A stretch of 64,000 nt of DNA from contig NW_004450661.1 of assembly GCF_000321225.1 (NCBI RefSeq), positions 1,064,515 to 1,128,514 on the forward strand, given 5' to 3'. The notes beneath the pieces are model-generated. The model was not told where the DNA came from, made no database searches, and saw only the letters and a list, made by a program, of their open reading frames with translations. Made by a program: the position numbers and the translations under genes. The stretch's first letter is position 1. Every line of letters starts with the position of its first letter. Origin of the DNA: Odobenus rosmarus divergens. Its lineage: Eukaryota > Chordata > Mammalia > Carnivora > Odobenidae. This document shows, piece by piece, positions 36,325-46,485 of the stretch.

Positions 36325-37112
36325 TGGAGAACATATCTTTGGCACTATACGTATTTTGCCTGCATCACATAGTTATCTATGGTAAACACACACACAGAGC
36401 TTTCCTGAAATATAGACATTTAAATATTTTCTGGGTCAAATTCATTTGTTCCTTCAATAACAACACTTGCTTGTAACCAGCTTTTAGCACAGTGCCTGGT
36501 TCAATACATATTCACTGAACTAATGAAAATGGTAAAAAATGAATGTCTATTGAACATAAGCTGTGACTGAGGGAGAGATTATATAAAAGCAATGAAATAC
36601 AGTTTCTGCTCTAGATTTACAGTCCAACCTCACTTACATAAGTGCAAAATCTTGTCTTGTGTCGTCCCCAATATAGCTGTTTTGCACTAGGAGTTAGCAT
36701 TTTGTCTGCATGGTGGAATCAGTAACTCCCTATTCCTCAATGTTGTTGATTGTCCGGATCCTCAGAGTAACCAAATTAAGTTGTGAGTTGGGTAAATGGT
36801 TGAGTGTTTCAGGCACTTCAGGCAAAAATTAAGGGGCCAATTGTTGCTGTGTTCCAGGTTGGTCTGTGACTGTTCATAACACCCACAGGTTTGCAAATTT
36901 AAAATCTGTCAAAACGTGTCTGATCCCTACTTTTGTATGGCCTCAAATGTGTGTTTATAATGTGTAGATAAATGTCAACTCGTATTTCCAAGGTCAGGGT
37001 GGTGGCAAGTTTTATCAGGAATTTGTGTGTGTGTGTGTGTGTGTGTGTGTTTACCATAGATATCTATGAGATGAAGGTAAAATATGTATAGTGCCAAAAA
37101 TATGTCTCTCCA
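36325..37112. repeat. Inverted repeat, 72-bp arms with about 640-bp spacer
   Basis: The left arm at 36325-36396 ('ctggagaacatatctttggc' to 'tatggtaaacacacacac') is matched by the reverse complement of 37041-37112. I count about six mismatches and one 1-base indel, roughly 90% identity. The spacer includes pieces resembling an L2 tail (about 36480-36525) and unassigned sequence. The right arm abuts the (GT)n run at 37024-37050, and the left arm ends in the matching (CA)n. It could be a DNA transposon with long terminal inverted repeats or an inverted duplication. I recognise no transposase. Confidence 0.8.
37024..37050. repeat. (GT)n microsatellite
   Basis: A pure GT run that merges into the right arm of the inverted repeat. 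A GA run follows at about 37111-37132. Confidence 0.9.
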
Positions 37113-37865
37113 GAGAGAGAGAGAGAGAGAGGGAGTAGGAGGGAGAGGGAGACAGAGACTGAGAGACAGAGAGAGAAACGGAAGCTGCTGTCCTTAGGAT
37201 GCCTTTCTCCTGTTTGCTTTTTGCCAACTAGCTATCTCTTCACCCCACAGCAGAGATCTGAGGTGAGTACTTGGCTGATTCAGGCACAGCAAGACAAAAC
37301 CAAAACAGACCTTCAGATTACCAAAATAAGTAGTCACTGGGTGGGAATCCCTGAGCCCAGTCTTCAATTGAGGAGACCTGTCCATGGTCCTGACCACATC
37401 CTTTCCCTACTCCCTTCCTTCGTCGACTACGGATGCTGCCAGCACCTGAGGAGCGGACGCCTCCGCCGTGGTCCTGGGCCGGGAGAAGCCCCGGGCCGAG
37501 GGGGTCAGAGCGGCCCACACCTGCTCAGTGAGCCTCGGGCCAGAGTCGGGCGCGGGTGCCGGGGCTCCCCGGGCTGGGCACCTGTTTTGAATCCCGGCGC
37601 GAGGCTCTGTGGGGGTGGCGGGGTGGGGGCGGGGCGGCGTCACGTGCTGGCGGTAGCGGCGACGGCCGGGGAAGGTTCCATTTCTTCCACGGCCAGCAGT
37701 CGGGCGCACAGGGGGCCCGTCTTCCGCCCCACCCCAGCCTGCCCCGCCCGCGGCTCCCCTCCTGGGAGGGCCGGCCCCGCCCCTCTGGCTGGCGGACTCG
37801 GCGCGTCGTACGCCCGCGCGCCCGCACGCCCGCCCGCCGCCCCCGCCATCCAGTTGGTGCGGTCC

Positions 37866-37892
37866 ATGGCGAGTACATCATGGCGATTGAAG
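37866..37892 (+). promoter_or_regulatory. SYT14: Upstream overlapping start codon (uORF) in SYT14 leader
   Basis: An ATG at 37866 lies 14 nt before the SYT14 ATG, in a different frame. It has G at +4 but T at -3, a weaker context than the main start (A at -3, G at +4). Its 27 coding bases end exactly at the donor site, and the frame stays open through all 48 bases of exon 2. Translation starting there would therefore bypass the SYT14 start. Whether ribosomes use it is unknown. Confidence 0.55.
37880..37892 (+). CDS. SYT14: Synaptotagmin-14, coding exon 1 (start codon to donor)
   Basis: SYT14 is an atypical synaptotagmin: a short N-terminus, one membrane span and two C-terminal C2 domains thought not to bind Ca2+. 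It is implicated in membrane trafficking, and human SYT14 has been linked to recessive spinocerebellar ataxia. Here the exon gives Met-Ala-Ile-Glu plus the first base of Gly. ATG at 37880 has a strong Kozak context (A at -3, G at +4), and the exon ends at a consensus donor, G|GTAAGT at 37893. Joined to 51575-51622 it reads MAIEGGERTCGVHELICIRK, which I recognise from memory as the SYT14 start. The intron and CpG promoter argue against the known intronless SYT14-like pseudogene. In human, as I recall, the neighbours are UTP25 (DIEXF) upstream and SERTAD4 downstream; neither is visible here. The 5' UTR extends upstream for an unknown length. Confidence 0.85.
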
Positions 37893-39889
37893 GTAAGTGG
37901 AGGCCGGCGGTGGTGTGGGAGGAGGCGCCCGGGAGGCCGTGGCGCGGGTGGGGCACTCGCCTGCGGGTGGGGAGCGGGCCGGCGAAGCGTAGGGGTCCCG
38001 ACCGCGTCTCGGGAGACGGGTGGGCGGAGCGGCGCCGCGGGTCAGCCGGCTCGCTCGCTCCGGCCCTGGCGGTTCTGTCGGCCTCAGCCCGTGGCCCGGC
38101 TCGGGGAGGAGCCGGTCCCCCTGACAGGTGCCGTGGCTGGCGGTGCCGAGTGGGGCTCCGGTGCGGCCCTGCGGAGCCCGCGGGACGGGTCGGGGGAGCG
38201 AGGGACTGCGGGGCGTTCCCCCTCCACGGTGCTTCCCTCCGCACCCCTCCTCCCGCGGTACCCGCCTTGCTACCAAACTGGGAGTCCAGTTTTGCTGTCC
38301 CAGTCCTAACCCTTCTTAGTCCCTTCTCCGGAACTGACGCTGGATTGCACTCTCCATCCATACCCTTCTGTTTGCTGTTGTAGGGGGCCAGGAAATTTGG
38401 GGTGAGGTTAATTTCCTCAAGCGTTTTTTTTTCCCCTTAGCTCTCAGAACTGCTTTTTTTCTGAGAAAATACATCTGAAATAACAAACGCACACTCTTAG
38501 AATCCTGCCTGTATTATAAGTCCACTAAGTGTTACAGTGTCAACAATACTCAGTATTTTCAAAAAGTAGCTTAGTATTTATTGCCCAGCCAGAGAAGGCG
38601 GTTGGCATCAGAGTGTATTTTCCTCTTGTTCCAAAAACATCTACCTGGAACGAAGTGTCTGTATTTTGCTTTGTTTTTAAGGAGGATATTGTGAAAATTA
38701 AGGATCACACGTCTAGGATATTTATGTGAAAGACTGCAGCATCTTCCAGCCCCTGTGAGACTCTTAGTTTAACTCAGTTGAAAGTAGTTTGTAAAATTTA
38801 CCTGTATGGGCTCACGTGTGTACAGATTCACATCATCTGTAACAGATGTTCACGGTACCTCTAGCTATATAATCATTAGCTTAAATTTTATGTGTCTTTC
38901 TCCTAAGTAAAACTTGAAGAGGACTTCCCGTCTTGATGACTGGCTAATCACCAGTAGCATATATCTCTTTGTCAGATCGTGTGGTCTCCAAAATAACTTG
39001 AGCTTTGTGTTTATTTTTATTTTGTTTATTTAAGGGATTGATTACCTGTTATATGCAAGACACACATTCAGACACATTTCAGATAACTACTTTAGCTAAC
39101 GTGATGGAAAGCACTTGGGAACAAGATCTACTTATATAATCTTTGATATTCCTGTTACCCAGAGTGGTACTTTCAAACTCTTTTCCTTACTATGCTTTTA
39201 ACTAGAGGTTAAAAATACAGAAACCAAATCCACTGATTAATGTTTTGTACTTTATTTCTACAACCAATTTGTTTGTGTTTCTTAATGACATGGTAAAGCT
39301 AAAAAGTTTATGCAGAAGGTGAGGAAAAATTAGCCAGATAGGATCTGGATCTGACCCTGTAACTTCTAATTTCTTGAAATATTTTACAATTTTTCTCTTT
39401 TTCTCAGTCTTCGCCCCCCACCCTACCCTCTTGCAGTTAAATGTGATCGATTCCTTTTTTTTTTTATGTCAACTGATGGCTTTTTTGCTCTGCCTACTAC
39501 TACTTGTATATTCAAAGAACAAGATTTTTGAAATTTTCATATCCTAGAGATTCTTCTGTTTCAGATATTCACATCAATTTTCAAATACTTAAGCATTCAT
39601 TGAAGTTTTCATAATATAAAGATCGGGAATTATATGTTTTCTAGTTTGATAAGAGACTAAAGTTAATATTAGCATTTCAGATAAAGATGTTGGGTCAGGT
39701 TAATCTAACTGTTCTGTTTTTCACATACCAGAGCCCATTATTTATATACACCATTCCCTTGCTGTGTTAGGAAGTAAATGAGCTTTGGATGAGGACTTTG
39801 TACTAGGGACATCTTAGAATTTTAGGTGCCCAAGGGGGCATCTTATTCAACCTTCTTCCCAGTGAAGGGGCTCGTAAAGCATTCAGTCC

Positions 39890-40055
39890 CTTCCTTCACC
39901 TGTTAGTTCAGCAGCCTTATTGAGCACTAGCTGTACTCAGTGTTCTGTGCTAGATTCTGAGGGGCCATAAAGATGCCTAAGACCACACTCCTTCCCTTAA
40001 GGAGCACACGTTCTAGTGGGGGAGACAGATAATTTTAGCCATGCAATTATAATAT
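39890..40055. repeat. Possible ancient interspersed repeat
   Basis: 'ttattgagcactagctgtac' leading to 'cttaaggagcacacgttcta' and 'gtgggggagacagataattt' is a recurrent ancient mammalian repeat phrase. A related trace is at about 61425-61515. The family was not assigned. Confidence 0.45.
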
Positions 40056-40117
40056 AGTGTGAACAACAAAAAATGAATCATCTTTTGTATAAAAACATTC
40101 AATGACACATGAGTTCA

Positions 40118-40255
40118 ATGAAAATCTGCCATTCAGTAACTTCTGTCGATCTCCTTATCCTAGGTCTGCCTTCTGGAGCAATAAATTAAAAGTCCACTCT
40201 TCCCAGTGTATATGACATCCCTTCTACCATTTGAAGACAACTTTTGAGCATTTTT
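40118..40255 (+). mobile_element. L3/CR1-like relic with a second copy of its left part at 41304
   Basis: 'ctgccattcagtaacttct' and 'ttctggagcaataaattaaa' are followed by 'catcccttctaccatttgaa' and 'gacaac', which fits the L3/CR1 3' region order. The first about 75 bp recur at 41304-41376 at about 85% identity. Confidence 0.45.
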
Positions 40256-40859
40256 TTTGCAGACAAAATACAATTTTTCCTCTAGATGGTGTGTAGTTGT
40301 ATGTTTTAGTTTGAAATATGATAGCCATTCCATTCCAGATGTATTGTTGAGTAACATGGCCTTTTTGGAACTGCATGTTAGCTCACGATGAGGTTGAAAT
40401 CAACCAAAACCATAGAATCCCTTCCACCTGGACTACTTTCAAATCAGGTGTCTTCAATCCCTTGCATAGCAAACCAATGTTTTGAATCAAAGAACAAATC
40501 ATTTGTATCTGTTCAGCATATTCTTATCAGCTATAGCCCAACATTTTAGCCCTTGAGTTTAGATTTTTAAGTAGTAAGGGTTACTTTTATTTCCTCCTCT
40601 GTGTAAAACCCATATTTTACATGCTAAGTAATCACTCCTTTCCTCCTTTAATCAGACAGGTAACTGCTAATCAGGACTTCAGACAAATATAATATGGTGG
40701 TGTTACCACACTGATCTAATATAATTCCAGTAAGAGGTGAAGAAATTAGTCCTATCTTAGGTTAAGGTACAATTTTGAAAAAGCATTTTGAAATATTGAG
40801 TAGTTCACAGAGCCTTATTGTTACCTAGAGGTCCGATGATAACCAGGTTGGGAATCATT

Positions 40860-41240
40860 GCTCTACCTTAGCCTATCAAGACCTTTAGTTGTCATCCACT
40901 GTATTAACTCTTATAATGTTGGCCTCTGTCAGTCTGACATTGTTAACCATTTTCTGTTGTTTGTTTTTTTTTTTTTTGAAATTTTCTCCTCCTCTCTTGA
41001 CTGCTTCTCAGTCTTCTTTTCATCTCTGTTGCCTGATGTTCTTTGTGTTTCCATTCTTAACCCTGTTCTCATCCTCTTTACATACTGCTATAATTGCACA
41101 CATTGAGTAATTTTATAATCACTTGTTTATAATTTGTCTTCCTTGTCAATTCCTAGAGGGTAATGTCTTATTTTTGTACTCCTTAAATTTTGCACAGTAT
41201 CTAGATATAGTATGTACTCAATAAATGTTTTTTGAATTGT
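40860..41240 (+). mobile_element. L2 LINE 3' end, sense
   Basis: 'cttccttgtcaattcctaga' and 'gggtaatgtcttatttttgt' lead to 'gcacagtatctagatatagt' and 'actcaataaatgttttttga', the standard L2 3' terminus. The upstream CT-rich part is diverged. Confidence 0.7.
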
Positions 41241-41303
41241 TACAATGGAATTCTATACATTATCTACATTGATTGCATCCATTTCCCAGATGTATTTGAC
41301 CAA

Positions 41304-41376
41304 AAACCTGCCATTCAGTAACTTCTATCTATCTGCTCACCTTAGTTCTGCTTTCTGGAGCAGTAAATTAAAAATG
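41304..41376 (+). repeat. Second copy of the 40118 segment
   Basis: 'ctgccattcagtaacttcta' through 'ttctggagcagtaaattaaa' and 'aatgcact' repeats 40122-40196 in the same orientation. It ends exactly where a SINE/L1-tail insertion begins. Confidence 0.7.
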
Positions 41377-41384
41377 CACTATTT

Positions 41385-41586
41385 TTTTAAAAAGATTTAT
41401 TATTTTAGAGAGAGGGAGAGAGTGCGCGCGCACATGAGGGAGGAGCAGAGGGAGAGACAGAATCTCAAGCAGACTCCCCGCCACGGGGCCTGACTCAGGG
41501 GCTCAATCTCACAACCCTGAGATCATGACCTGAGCCAAAATCCAGAGTTGGACGCTCAACTGACTGAGCCACCCCAGGAGCCCCTA
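41385..41586 (-). mobile_element. Can-SINE, antisense, older subfamily
   Basis: 'tttaaaaagatttattattt', a purine block with 'gtgcgcgcgcacatg', and the head 'gactgagccaccccaggagc'. It is adjacent to an L1 3' tail at 41590-41725. A shared flank 'aaaatgcact' / 'aaagtgcact' (about 41370 and 41720) suggests that SINE and L1 tail sit within one target duplication. Confidence 0.88.
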
Positions 41587-41589
41587 AAT

Positions 41590-41727
41590 GTGCCCTCTTA
41601 ACGCATGATGAGAACCAAGTGTTGTATGGAAGTATTGAATCACTGTGTTTTACACCCGAAACTAATACTACCCTGTATGTTAACCAACTGAAATTTAAAC
41701 AAAAACTTGAAAAAAATAAAAGTGCAC
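41590..41727 (+). mobile_element. Carnivore L1 3' terminus, sense
   Basis: 'tattgaatcactgtgtttta', 'cacccgaaactaatactacc', 'ctgtatgttaaccaactgaa' and 'atttaaacaaaaacttgaaa' form the terminal sequence of an older carnivore L1, ending in an A-rich tail. Only about 135 bp is present. Confidence 0.75.
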
Positions 41728-43307
41728 TGTGAATAAAAGTACACAGAATTTTCCCAATTTATGTTTTCGGATGTTGCTAGATATCTTGCAATCCAAAATA
41801 TTTAGTTTGGGACATTCAAAATGTCCTAAACGAAAGTTGTCATCACAGCCACCAAATCCAGGTTCTGTACTCCCCACTCCATGCAGATTTACTATCTGAG
41901 TGGCATTTTTAAATAAGCAGGGATCTGAGATAGAAATCTGGAAATCAGCCCTGTCTTAAACTCATTCTCCCTTGTTGATCAGTAAGTCCTGCCAAGTCTG
42001 CTTCTCAATTTACGATGTTTAGTGCTTACACTTAAGCTTATTCCCCCTCATTAAGAGGCTTGTATTAGTTTTCTAAGCTAGTCTTGTTTTGTTAGCCCTA
42101 GTTTTAGGGTTCCTTCCAACCCGTTTTCTGAACTATTGCTAGTTTTCTTTGTAAAATGCAAAACTAATATTTAAAACCTCAGGATAGAGATCTTTAACGA
42201 TCTGACCTAAGCTCCTCCTTTATTCAGTCCACGTCTTTCTGACTCTTCCGTAAAAAGTAACATAATAAAAAAAATTGTAAAAAAAAATAAAATGAATTAC
42301 CTCAAGTATTAAAAGAAATAAAACTAAAAAATCAGAACACTCTTTGCAAAACTTTTTTGCTGAAGTAAAAATATTCACCTGTATTGTTATTGTGCTGTAT
42401 ATTTACTTAATCTTGCTGGGTAGTATTTTTTAAAGTTGTAAAAGAAGACTATATTAGAAGGAATCTGTGTGTGTGTGAATATGTATGTATGCATATTTTT
42501 ATAAAGGCACTTTGTAATTTACCACATACTTATGTGGTATGTACGTATGTATTTTTTAAATCATCAGTACAATTCTGAGGTGCTCTTGAAGACTTGTTGT
42601 GACTTTAAGATTTCCAAGGCAGAATTTGGACTTTTGAAATACTGACTTAAAAAACCCAGTACAAACCTGTTACATTACGAGTCCTTAAGGAGAACATCAC
42701 ACTTCTTTCCTGCTTTCAGTGTTACTGTTAGAGAGAGATCATTAGGATGTAAGGGGGGGGTGATATGATGAGACAGGCACGCCTGTCCACCACAGTCTGT
42801 GGCAGAGTGAGGCAATTTTTTGAACAGTTTTTTTGTGTTTTTGTTTTGTTTTTTTTTTGGAGGATTTACAGTTCAGTTTAATCAGTGATATTCCTAAAAG
42901 GGATATTTTGACTTTCAGCAGGAATAAAATTTCTAACGTTTTGCAGAGATTTAGGACATGTTTAGATATGCAGTATATTTGTTCAGAGACCTCTCTCCGT
43001 GAGTACTTTGGAGTACTTTACTTAAGGTTCCTCTCCTAATTCACAAAATGAGGAAAAAGTAGGGAACAGTAGAGAAATAGTTGTATTAAGAAACATTTCA
43101 TTTTTTGTTGTTTTAGGTAATATTAGAATGTGACAGTTGCATGCCAGTGTAGAAAGCAAGAGAACCACATGTTGGCTTATTTGTTGAGTAATACTGTGCA
43201 TTATTGCTTTCTTTAAAGTGATTGTAATGTTTGTCCATAGCATATGTGCAGTAACGTAGTAGATTGTATTCCTGGATTTGATTTCCATTTAGCTGACTTC
43301 ATTCTTT

Positions 43308-43500
43308 TTTTTTTTTTTTAAAGATTATTTATTTGAGAGAGAGAGAATGAGAGATAGAGAGCACGAGAGGGAAGAGGGTCAGAGGGAGAAGCAGACTCTC
43401 TGCCGAGCAGGGAGCCCGATGTGGGACTCGATCCGGGGACTCCAGGATCATGACCTGAGCCGAAGGCAGTCGCTTAACCAACTGAGCCACCCAGGCGCCC
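43308..43500 (-). mobile_element. Can-SINE, antisense, young
   Basis: Complete antisense copy with a perfect 18-bp duplication 'tagctgacttcattcttt' at 43290-43307 and 43501-43518. The perfect duplication suggests recent insertion and makes it a good presence/absence marker. Confidence 0.97.
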
Positions 43501-43663
43501 TAGCTGACTTCATTCTTTCCCCCACTCCCAAATCCTGCCTAGTTTATACCTAAAGTGAAAGCGCCTATACAGGGAGAACCTCGGATTGAACAAACTGCTA
43601 TCAATAAAACATTCTAAACTTCTGAGTAAGATAATTATATGCATATTTGGTATGTATATGCAG

Positions 43664-43853
43664 GTTTTTTTTAAAGATTTTATTTGACAGAGAGAGACAC
43701 AGTGAGAGAGGGAACACAAGCAGGGGGAATGGGAGAGGGAGAAGCAGGCTTCCTGCAGAGCAGGGAGCCCGATGCAGGACTCAGTCCCAGGACCTTGGGG
43801 TCATGACCTGAGCCAGAGGCAGACGCTTAACGACTGAGCCACCCAGGCACCCC
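43664..43853 (-). mobile_element. Can-SINE, antisense, young
   Basis: Complete antisense copy with a perfect 16-bp duplication 'tggtatgtatatgcag' at 43648-43663 and 43854-43869. It lies only 31 bp before the 80-bp tandem duplication. Confidence 0.97.
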
Positions 43854-43900
43854 TGGTATGTATATGCAGTAAAATCTTAATTGAAACCTAACAAATTGGA

Positions 43901-44060
43901 AGCCTTGATTTACCTTTTTTAAGAGGGAGGAAATAGTGACAATACAGCAAACTGTCATCAGGAATTTATTTAAAAACAAAAGCCTTGATTTACCTTTTTT
44001 AAGAGGGAGGAAATAGTGACAGTACAGCAAACTGTCATCAGGAATTTATTTAAAAACAAA
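43901..44060. repeat. 80-bp tandem duplication, two near-identical units
   Basis: Units 43901-43980 and 43981-44060 both start 'agccttgatttacctttttt' and end 'tttatttaaaaacaaa'. They differ at one position only (A at 43942, G at 44022). There is no spacer, no SINE sequence inside the unit and no target-site structure, so this is a segmental tandem duplication in intron 1. Confidence 0.97.
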
Positions 44061-44796
44061 TATGTGCATTCAGAACACTTTCGGGCTGTACTAGAATTGA
44101 TAATCGCAGTAATATTCTGAATCATCAGGAGATAGAGGATTTTAATGAAAAATTGTCTTCAGTATTCTGACTTACTAATGTAATAATGCATATTAATAGC
44201 TTTAACAAACAGTCTGGTGTAGTTGTCAAAACAAAAGGTGTTCTCATTTAACTAGAAAATTAAATTAAGTAGTATACCTTTTTAATGAGCATATACTTAT
44301 TCAGAGTTTTATAGTATTAATGAGCTTCTAAACAGTCCAAAACATAATTAACTCAAAAACTGAATTAAAAGTTGCTCAGAAGTAGGAAAAATGGATTATG
44401 TTTATATGAACAATAAGTTTACTTTTATAAGATAAAATTTGCACCTCTTGGGAAAAATTATTGAATAAATTCATAGGAATTTATATGGCTCAAAAGATAA
44501 TGTATTTAGTGCATAGTTTGCAGATTATAAAATACTCTAAGATATTGTTATGAAAAGAGATACAGTTGGTTATTCTGTGTGATGTCAGAGTGGTGGGTGA
44601 GTATGTGTCTCAAAACTCAGGCTGTTGTATAGGAATATTATCCATAAAATGAGCTTGTAAAAGTAAATAGAGAAAGGACTTATTCAGATTATTTTAACTC
44701 TAGTAATTACACAGTAACAACAAAAAAATAAAGGAATTCTCATTTGGAAGGATTAACTCCCAGGGGACTGGAGGCCTAAAAGATTTTTGTTTTTTG

Positions 44797-44993
44797 TTTT
44801 TTTTTAAGATTTTATTTATTTATTTGAGAGAGAGGGAATGAGAGACAGAGCACGAGAGGGAAGAGGGTCAGAGGTAGAAGCAGACTCCCTGCTGAGCAGG
44901 GAGTGGGACTCGATCCTGGGACTCGATCCTGGGACTCCAGGATCATGACCTGAGCCGAAGGCAGACGCTTAACGACTGAGCCACCCAGGCGCC
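44797..44993 (-). mobile_element. Can-SINE, antisense, with small internal duplication
   Basis: Antisense copy bounded by 'agatttttgtttttt' (44781) and 'agtttttgtttttt' (44995). The segment 'gggactcgatcct' is present twice in tandem at about 44908-44933, replacing the normal 'gcccgatgtgggactcgatc' spacing. Confidence 0.93.
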
Positions 44994-45031
44994 CAGTTTT
45001 TGTTTTTTTTTTAAAGAAAAATTCTAAAAAG

Positions 45032-45220
45032 GGGCGCCTGGGTGGCTCCGTCAGTTAAGTGTTGGCCTTTCGGCTCAAGTCATGGTCCCAGAGTCCTGGG
45101 ATCAAGCCCCACACTGGGCTTCATGCTCAGCAAGGAGTCTGCTTCTCCCTCTGCCTCTGCCCTTTCCCCCCTGCTCATGCTCTCTCTCCCTCTCAAATAC
45201 ATTTAAAAAAAATCTTTAAA
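45032..45220 (+). mobile_element. Can-SINE, sense, facing the previous copy
   Basis: Sense copy with a duplication 'aaagaaaaattctaaaaag' (19 bp) at 45013-45031 and 45221-45239. It starts about 38 bp after an antisense SINE, making a head-to-head inverted pair in the intron 1 transcript. Confidence 0.96.
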
Positions 45221-45797
45221 AAAGAAAAATTCTAAAAAGAGGACAAATTAAGGAGTATAAGAAGATTAAACTTATTTGGGAATATTTACACAGGAGAGTG
45301 TTTGAAATTAACTGACAACTAATGCTGTAGAAGAGAAGAAAACATACAGAATCTTTTCTGTCTCCAGGTACAAATCTAAGTTTTCTTTGAATTTTGTATT
45401 CTACTTGTGAGGAATGCAAAGGGAATTAACATTTTTTGGGTGCTCACCATGGGCCAGGCATCATCTGTCCATTATCTCAGTCGTGGAGAGCAATTGCATG
45501 GCAAAGCTTCTTCTCTTGACTGTAGCAGACATCTGTTCTGTTAAAGTATCTTTTCAACATCTTTTCCCTACCAAGTGTGGACTTGGTTTCAGTATCCTTC
45601 TCAGCATTGCCCTCCACTCCCGTTCCAGCAGCTACTTTTAATCCCCAGAATTGGTATACAAAATGAAATCTATTTTTCATTCTGGGGTTACCATTATTAC
45701 TACTTTACAAATCAATTTAGTTATTTTTACTTTTTCTTATAAGCACAAGGTTCACAAAGATAATACTAGGTGATACTGTCTTTAAAATTGAAGCCTG

Positions 45798-45955
45798 AGG
45801 GTGCCTTGGTGGCTCAGTTGGTTAAGTGTCTGACTTTGGCTCAGGTCATGACCTCAGGGTCCTGCTCAGCAGGGAGTCTGCTTGTCCCTCTCCCTCTGCC
45901 CCTACTCTTGCTGATGCGCGCTCTCTCTCAAATAAATAAATAAAATCTTTAAAAA
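45798..45955 (+). mobile_element. Can-SINE, sense, first of a tandem pair
   Basis: The head 'agggtgccttggtggctcag' has lost part of the middle: 'cctcagggtcctgctcagc' is fused. It has a CT block and 'aaataaataaataaaatctt' tail. Duplications 'aattgaagcctg' (45786) and 'aattgaagactg' (45956) flank it. Confidence 0.95.
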
Positions 45956-45967
45956 AATTGAAGACTG

Positions 45968-46155
45968 GGGCGCCTGGGTGGCTCAGTTGTTAAGCATCTG
46001 CCTTCGGCTCAGGTCATGATCTCAGGGTCCTGGGATCGAGTTCCACATCGGGCTCCTGCTCAGCGGGAAGCCTGCTTCTCCCTCTCCCACTCCCCCTGCT
46101 TGTGTTCCCTCTCTCGCTGTTCCTCTCTGTCAAATAAATAAAATCTTAAAAAAAA
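45968..46155 (+). mobile_element. Can-SINE, sense, second of a tandem pair
   Basis: It is inserted at the right-hand duplication of the preceding SINE. The flanks are 'aattgaagactg' (45956) and 'aattggagactg' (46156). Complete younger-type copy. Confidence 0.96.
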
Positions 46156-46485
46156 AATTGGAGACTGGCTCAGTTCAGAAACCATGATCTTTCCATAACA
46201 CTCTGCTTTCAGTTAGGCACCAAAATTGGGATCATTCCTTGAATGACTTAATTAGGGTCAAAACTGAAACGTATCTAGAGATTAGTGACTGGTCTAAATG
46301 GGTTAAATTGGTTGGGTGGGGATAGTTGGCAGCATTAATAGGAAACATTTGATGTTTCATGCTTTTTATGTATAGCATATGTGTATGCTGAAGAATTAGC
46401 TATAACAGTTTATCAGTGTGACACAATTTAATTTTTGACTAATGCGTATGTTTTGGTGACATCTTTAGATAAGGTAGAATTTAAG

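Larger units (their letters stand above)
37420..38250 (+). promoter_or_regulatory. SYT14: CpG island and SYT14 promoter
   Basis: Base composition switches sharply from AT-rich to about 70% GC with very frequent CpG. This is typical of a TATA-less mammalian promoter, and it encloses the first coding exon. Visible candidate sites are a GC-box cluster at about 37627-37637 (gggggcggggc), further Sp1-type CCCCGCCC at about 37742-37749 and CCCCGCCCC at 37776-37783, and an E-box CACGTG at 37641-37646. I see no TATA box upstream of the ATG. The transcription start cannot be placed from sequence. The 150-230 bp between the GC boxes and the ATG at 37880 is a plausible range for the 5' UTR. The island continues into intron 1. 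Confidence 0.85.

Noticed and set aside
37261..37278. A tiny exon-like unit, cacag|cagagatctgag|gtgagt, upstream of the CpG island
   Set aside because: The splice-like signals are short and expected by chance. No coding or transcript logic links it to SYT14.
1..37400. An upstream protein-coding neighbour (for example UTP25)
   Set aside because: No spliced exon pattern or recognisable protein text was found. Frames are short and mostly fall in repeats.
37221..38383. Long open frames on both strands (up to 362 codons) across the CpG island
   Set aside because: Stop codons are rare in about 70% GC sequence. The frames overlap on both strands and in several phases, are low complexity (Arg/Gly/Pro/Ala), and cross the SYT14 donor site. 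No domain is recognisable.
43827..44030. A 67-codon frame with an internal repeated peptide
   Set aside because: The peptide repeat is only the translation of the 80-bp tandem duplication and SINE sequence.
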